A stretch of 64,000 nucleotides of DNA from Ramazzottius varieornatus (lineage: Eukaryota; Tardigrada; Eutardigrada; Parachela; Ramazzottiidae): contig BDGG01000011.1 in NCBI GenBank assembly GCA_001949185.1, positions 542,454 to 606,453 on the forward strand. Direction: 5' to 3'. The position numbers were made by a program, and so were the translations under genes. The notes beneath the pieces are model-generated. The model was given only the letters and a program-made list of their open reading frames with translations. It was not told where the DNA came from and ran no database searches. Numbering within the stretch: position 1 is the first letter of the stretch; each line of letters opens with the position of its first letter. Shown here in pieces: positions 59,345 to 64,000 of the stretch.

Positions 59345-59487
59345 CTGTAATGCTTCATGAACTTTGCGAAGCACATCAGCAAACGCGCGAAACATCCCTT
59401 AGGGGGTTGGTAGGGCAAAATTTTCGGACCGGGGTTCAACTATACGCATTTCATGACGTGCTTCGCGAAGTTCATTAAGCATTACAG
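59345..59487. mobile_element. TA-flanked MITE family C, copy 2
   Basis: 143 bp, the same length as copy 1 but with its core inverted relative to it; TA on both sides. Confidence 0.85.
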
Positions 59488-59770
59488 TACATCGCATGTG
59501 CGGAAATGGTATGGGATCAACGCGAACAGGGTCGAAGGGAACGAGTTGCAGTCGATACTTTCGTCAATGGCGATCGATTTTATTGACGCGCTGCGCGCTT
59601 TAAGTACTGTACGCCAGTGTTAAAGTGACACGATTGACGTTATTGCTTTTATATGTCAAAAGAATCGGTGTGAGGAACAAATTTTTTTGAATGTTGTCAG
59701 CCAAGATCACGGAGCACGAGCTCGTTAAATATGATCATAGACCAGTTAAAAAAGCAAGAAACGTGTGTAA
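59488..59770. other. Intergenic
   Basis: 3' flank of the inositol synthase gene; nothing else seen. Confidence 0.5.
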
Positions 59771-61880
59771 CTATTGAAGAGGTGGGATGGTCAGATGACC
59801 AAATACCACGCCACCTCGCGATGTCGGGCCGTCTTTGGTCCTGGTCTCGTCCTTACCGCTCGGCTTCTCCCGCACGACAACACGTTGCTGCATTTCTTCA
59901 GTCCACGCGGTCGGATTAGAGCACTTGAACTGCAAGTCCAGATGGTTCAAAGGCGGAAGTGAGAGGAGTGCTCGCAGCATGTTTTCAATAGTGGCTTTTT
60001 GCCTGAAGAGGGCGTTGACAACGCGTCCGCCCCGTTCAACCAACGGTGCTTTGCAGAGGTACGACAATATGGACAGAACAGAGTTGAACGTTTGGAACGT
60101 AGAATCCTCTGAAAAACCATCGGCAAATGTAAACTGGGAAGTTGGGCAAACGAAACGGACAAGGTGGTTTCATCAAGTGGCGCACTATTCGGACGGAAAA
60201 CACTGTAAACATGCGCCGCTTGGGGAAAACTGGAAAAGAACGACTTCGATTTTTCTAAGCGGCGCAGGATCTAGCCAGCCGACAACAGCGAGAGGGTGCG
60301 CCACTTGAAGTTAAAATTTTGTGAGTTTTGTTGGCCGGCCTTTCAACTGACGAGTCAGGCGATGATAAGAGCTCGAGTGGTCGGTTACTTACCACTGCCT
60401 TGTATTTTGAACTCCACTCGCGAAAACAGTTCTGCCAAAAGAGCCAGGTCCAGAATTAACGGAGACGCCAGCAGTGAGTCTTCACAAGTGTTGTGGACAA
60501 TGATGGTGCTCTTTCCTCCCAGCATCAGCTCGGACTCATATTCGTCCATGGCTCGCTTCGAGTCGCCGACGTGAGGCAAATACTTGATGACCACACAGTG
60601 ATCAGGCTTGCTAAGGCCCTGGCCGTAGAGAATGCTATTGGATTCAACCATGTCATCTATCACGTTTGATTTGCTGATCTCCTTTGACCTGAATTGCTCA
60701 GGTGCGGACAAGTTGTAGCCATCGTTGTTGCCCAGATGATTGTAGGAGGCGATGGAGCAGGGCTTGATGCCGGCAGACACCAGAAAGTCCACCAGCACCG
60801 ACTTGAATTTGGTTTGACCCGACTTGAAATCGTCACCGGCGATGAATGTCTCGTTCTTCTCAGCTAGTTCAATCAACCCAGGAACGAAAGTGTTTTGCGG
60901 GGAGCCGTTAATGTAGGTGACTTTCTCCAGGACGCTCGCCACCGCGTACAGGGTCGATGGGGAAATTTCTTCCTCGTTGCGCTTTATGGCCGCTATCAAG
61001 TTCTCGCCAGTATCGTGCACACCTTGGATCACCTCACAGAAGCGCTCGGTATTCGCTGTCCACAGGATCAATACGGTGTCCAGACTGTGCTTGCTTTTGA
61101 ATTCTCGAATATCACGACGAATCTGCTCAACCTGCTCCCACTTGTCTTTGGCACGGAGCACATTATCTGCTCTGTCCGACTGATTAGCTGCAATGAATTG
61201 GGGAGCGTAGATGGCCGGACGCGGCTGCATATCCTTCATCAAGGGCCGCAGCTGCTTCTGCAGGTTGATGTCGATGACCTTTGCTTGGCCCATTGCATCA
61301 GCCATGTTCATGCTTGAGATGTCCCAGCCATCCAGCACAATGTCATCGGGAAGCACCATAGGAAGCATGTCCTTCATTGGAACGTAGACGTCTTTGCCAC
61401 GCTCGTCCAGACCGAGAAGTATTGTGGACGACTGCGTTATCGAGCCGAACCAGTTAGCTTTGATGACTCTGTCTTTGGTTTCCCATTCTAGCTTATGCTT
61501 GTTCGCCAAGATGGCTGCAGTGACCGTCGTACCTGTCAATGACACCAGCAGACTCAAGTGATCGCCCTTACCGGTATGCAAGTCTTGTGCGAGTCTCTTA
61601 CCATTGTTACCACCCCAGCCAACCAGCATGAGACCGAACTTCGGAACTGTGCGTTGGGTTCGGAACGTGACTGCCGTCCTAGTCGCCTGAACCTGCAGTG
61701 GGAGACTAACCTTGTCATAACTCAAATACAGTAACATTACAGTTTGCCGCTCCTCACCTGGATGGTATTAGTCCGCTCATCGCGGCGACAGCGCACATTC
61801 TCATACTCGTAATCGGACTCTATGAACTTTTCCCCGTAGCGCAAGTTGGGTGACTGAACAAAGAGCTGGGCGGAAGTCAT
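59771..61880 (-). CDS. ISYNA1: Inositol-3-phosphate synthase
   Basis: Converts glucose-6-phosphate to inositol-3-phosphate with bound NAD, the first step of inositol synthesis, in the cytosol. Exons: 61758-61880, 61602-61692, 60393-61532, 59771-60108; 563 aa, near the family's usual ~510-560. Conserved: N-terminal [23 protein letters not shown]-binding [13 protein letters not shown] (about 62-74), [91 protein letters not shown]-type block, [20 protein letters not shown] and C-terminal [19 protein letters not shown]. All expected motifs are present, so probably active. Intron 3 (60109-60392) carries a double hairpin element; a donor-like GTAAGG inside the last exon could shorten the tail. Confidence 0.97.
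60140..60345. repeat. Hairpin element family A, double, GTTTCG/GGCCGGC ends
   Basis: Starts GTTGGGCAAACGAAACGGAC, ends TTGTTGGCCGGCCTTTC; two hairpins. ISYNA1 intron 3. Confidence 0.85.
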
Positions 61881-64000
61881 CTTTTCGTTCAGTTGCACCA
61901 AGAGAAAAAGTCTCGGAAGACTACGAGAAATGAAATAACTAACAGTCTTTTTCAACAAGGTGGCTAAAGTTAAATCTGAATGGTTGCCGGAAAAACCTTG
62001 TCACCCTGTACCGGTAGTTCCCATCACAAGCAATGCAAGAAATAATGGCGAGTTAGTCAGGCCCAGCAGCGGATGAAGAGAAAAAGTAGACCTTGACCTT
62101 CCTAAGATGTGATACGGTAACGGCTTAGATTAAGTGCGATAATATCGAATTCCGTGCCGAATCGTTCATGCGAACAACGACCTGTCAGCTAAAAGTCCAC
62201 TTTTGGTGGAATGGTAATTCCGCCGGATATTGCGTAAACCATGAACACTAGCCTCGCCTGCTGACATATGAGAGAGAAACTGTGCCAGACGATTATGTAC
62301 AATCAGCAGGAATAAAAGTTAGGAAACAGATGCTGTACACCTGAGATACACTTGACCGAGCTTCTGCCTTGCACCCTCGGTGTACCTGCTGTATACTCGG
62401 GCCACCCTGCCCCGGGGTGCAAAGCATTCCCGCCTGTTCAGACATAACTGTAAAAACAGCGAAATAAAGAATGCACATGTACAGAGAACAGAGAAAACGG
62501 CGATTAGAGATCCAACAGAAATACAGTAACCCACCAAAATCGGACGGGTGAAACACACCAGGTTACGATGGGATGGGTTGAGGTTGGAACACTCAGCTGG
62601 AACTTGCCCTGTTCGGAAGAGGCTCCGATCCATTATACTGACCATATAATATTTGGGATCAATCCTGGTTTGCCACGGGGCATTTTTGGTGCAGTAAAGG
62701 TACATATATGCCACATGTATGTCTATGGGACAAGAATATTACATACATGAACCACACATGAGCCATACATGAACCCGTTATGTGATATTCATGTCCCATA
62801 GACATATATGTCACATATGGGTATCTGCATACGAGAATGCGTCCAAAGGGTGTCGGACCAAATTGTTCAGTAAACGAGTTTTTGCGTTTTGCCCCCCGAA
62901 CAAGTTTTCGAAGTGCATATCTACCTTCAATAAACAGACATCCCTGAACCTGAATTTGTTGGCGAAAAGATTATCCGCCCAATGGTAAAGAAGTTATAGA
63001 CATATCCCTGAAAGCTTCGAATGTTGCAGCCATGGGGCTGATCCGCACATACAAGCTCTGAAGCGTACTGCACATTCATATTTAATCAATCAATCAAGTA
63101 AGGGTGTCGGAAACAAGCTACTGTAAAGACGGCTGCAGGTGCGTGTCTCCAACATCGCACGCTGCTAACGCCGAGACTGGCTGGTCTCAACACCCGCATA
63201 TTCTATTCGAACCCTCAAATTTTTCGTACGTCAGTACAAAGTTCATTTCGGTAGCAAATGGTAGCGAATGCAACTCATGGTACAGTTTAGTGATCAGAAG
63301 AACCTGATGTCACAAAAGACCGATTTTGAGGAAAAACACTTTGGACGCATTCTCGTATGTAGATTACCCATGTATGAAACTTTACTGAACCCGAAATGCA
63401 CCCAAAATACTCTGGACTGATCCCCAGTGTTATTTGGGCAAGATAATAGATTCAACCCGTGCGGACCGGTTTGAACGGGATAGGTACAGACGCAGAAGCG
63501 GAATTTCGGTCTTCTCTGTTCTCAGCGAACATGATTCGTAAATGCGGAAAAAGCAAGCGTGCCAAGACACATCACATTCTAGCGTGCTCAATTAAAAAAG
63601 CCTAAATCGAGCCCATGGTGGCTCTGTCACGCTAACTTTGTGCAACCATTCTAGTTAACCCGAGCGCAACGCAGAAGCTTATCGAGGGTTCTCTAAATTT
63701 GTTCGCGGAAAACAGAGAATCGATTTTTCCAACCCACTGAATAAAGAATATACCAAAAGACTGATACATTACCGTGTCACCAACTTGAAAAATAAGGACA
63801 AAATGACGATAATCGAATACGAATGAAGTAGTTCGTTTTCCTATTTGTCTGAAATGAAGCAAGTTTTAGAACGAACATCTGGCTGGTTCAAAAGGTTCAG
63901 TTGGATCGGCAGATGAGCGCTGTCCAGTCTCTATGCGGAGCGCAACAGATATTTTCAGGCGAGAAGGGCAACAATTATGCTTGGGTTAACAGATTTGCCG
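61881..64000. other. Right-hand 2.1 kb without recognised genes
   Basis: Upstream of the inositol synthase gene. Contains the palindrome at 62701-62820; otherwise only short frames without family or splice support. Confidence 0.45.
62701..62820. repeat. AT-rich palindromic element
   Basis: Two imperfect 40-bp arms, the left around ATGTCTATGGGACAAGAATA (62719 on) and the right around TATTCATGTCCCATAGACAT (62787 on), with a 35-bp spacer rich in CATACATGA units. MITE-like, single copy here. Confidence 0.65.

Noticed and set aside
1718-60345. Regularly recurring GGCGCAC motifs as a CRISPR-like array
   Set aside because: Copies are dispersed over 60 kb, are palindromic elements with their own ends, and lie in introns of animal genes.

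Overview
This is animal nuclear DNA: intron-rich genes (typical introns about 53-115 bp), GT-AG splice sites with a few GC-AG or weak sites, a Pol III tRNA gene and metazoan-only families. A peritrophin-type cuticle protein, many small secreted lineage-specific proteins and compact spacing suggest a small-genome ecdysozoan. Tardigrade is my best guess, inferred from style and not proven. All gene models below were assembled by hand from reading frame, splice consensus and intron phase.

Layout. 0-1 kb: first two coding exons of NDUFS1 (minus) and a tRNA-Pro. 1.6-5.1 kb: a two-HMG-box nuclear protein (minus). 8.3-12.4 kb: a complete 11-exon bubblegum-type acyl-CoA synthetase (plus), convergent with an unrecognised secreted protein (12.7-13.8 kb, minus). 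14.4-21.2 kb: a four-TM MARVEL-like locus with one N-terminal exon and three complete downstream cassettes. 25.6-27.3 kb: two paralogous small secreted proteins made of 11-residue repeats. 27.6-31.1 kb: POLDIP2 and a LysM/TM protein, head to head. 31.7-36.7 kb: a Ly6-like secreted/GPI-type locus, again with one N-terminal part and two alternative C-terminal cassettes. 39.4-40.7 kb: a Tyr-rich chitin-binding cuticle protein. 42.2-45.9 kb: ASCC2. 47.3-48.3 kb: another four-TM protein. 49.5-52.0 kb: a PLD3/4-like protein with altered catalytic motifs. 53-59.5 kb: a gene-poor stretch holding a decayed VWA5A-like pseudogene and several TA-flanked miniature transposons. 59.8-61.9 kb: inositol-3-phosphate synthase. 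61.9-64 kb: nothing recognised apart from one palindrome.

The dominant hidden structure is a family of short hairpin elements, about 27 copies. The core is CAAGTGGCGCAC...GTGCGCCACTTG; the outer inverted ends resemble GAGCTCGGCAAACAAACTCGACAAGATCG. Roughly four fifths lie inside introns of otherwise unrelated genes, none in a coding exon, and they account for most introns longer than about 200 bp. The second notable theme is gene architecture: two unrelated membrane/secreted families in one window each show a single 5' exon set followed by tandem, phase-matched, stop-terminated 3' cassettes, which suggests alternative terminal-cassette splicing.

The genes do not form one pathway. Housekeeping genes (respiratory complex I, lipid activation, mitochondrial POLDIP2, ASCC2, inositol synthesis) are interleaved with lineage-specific secreted and membrane proteins.
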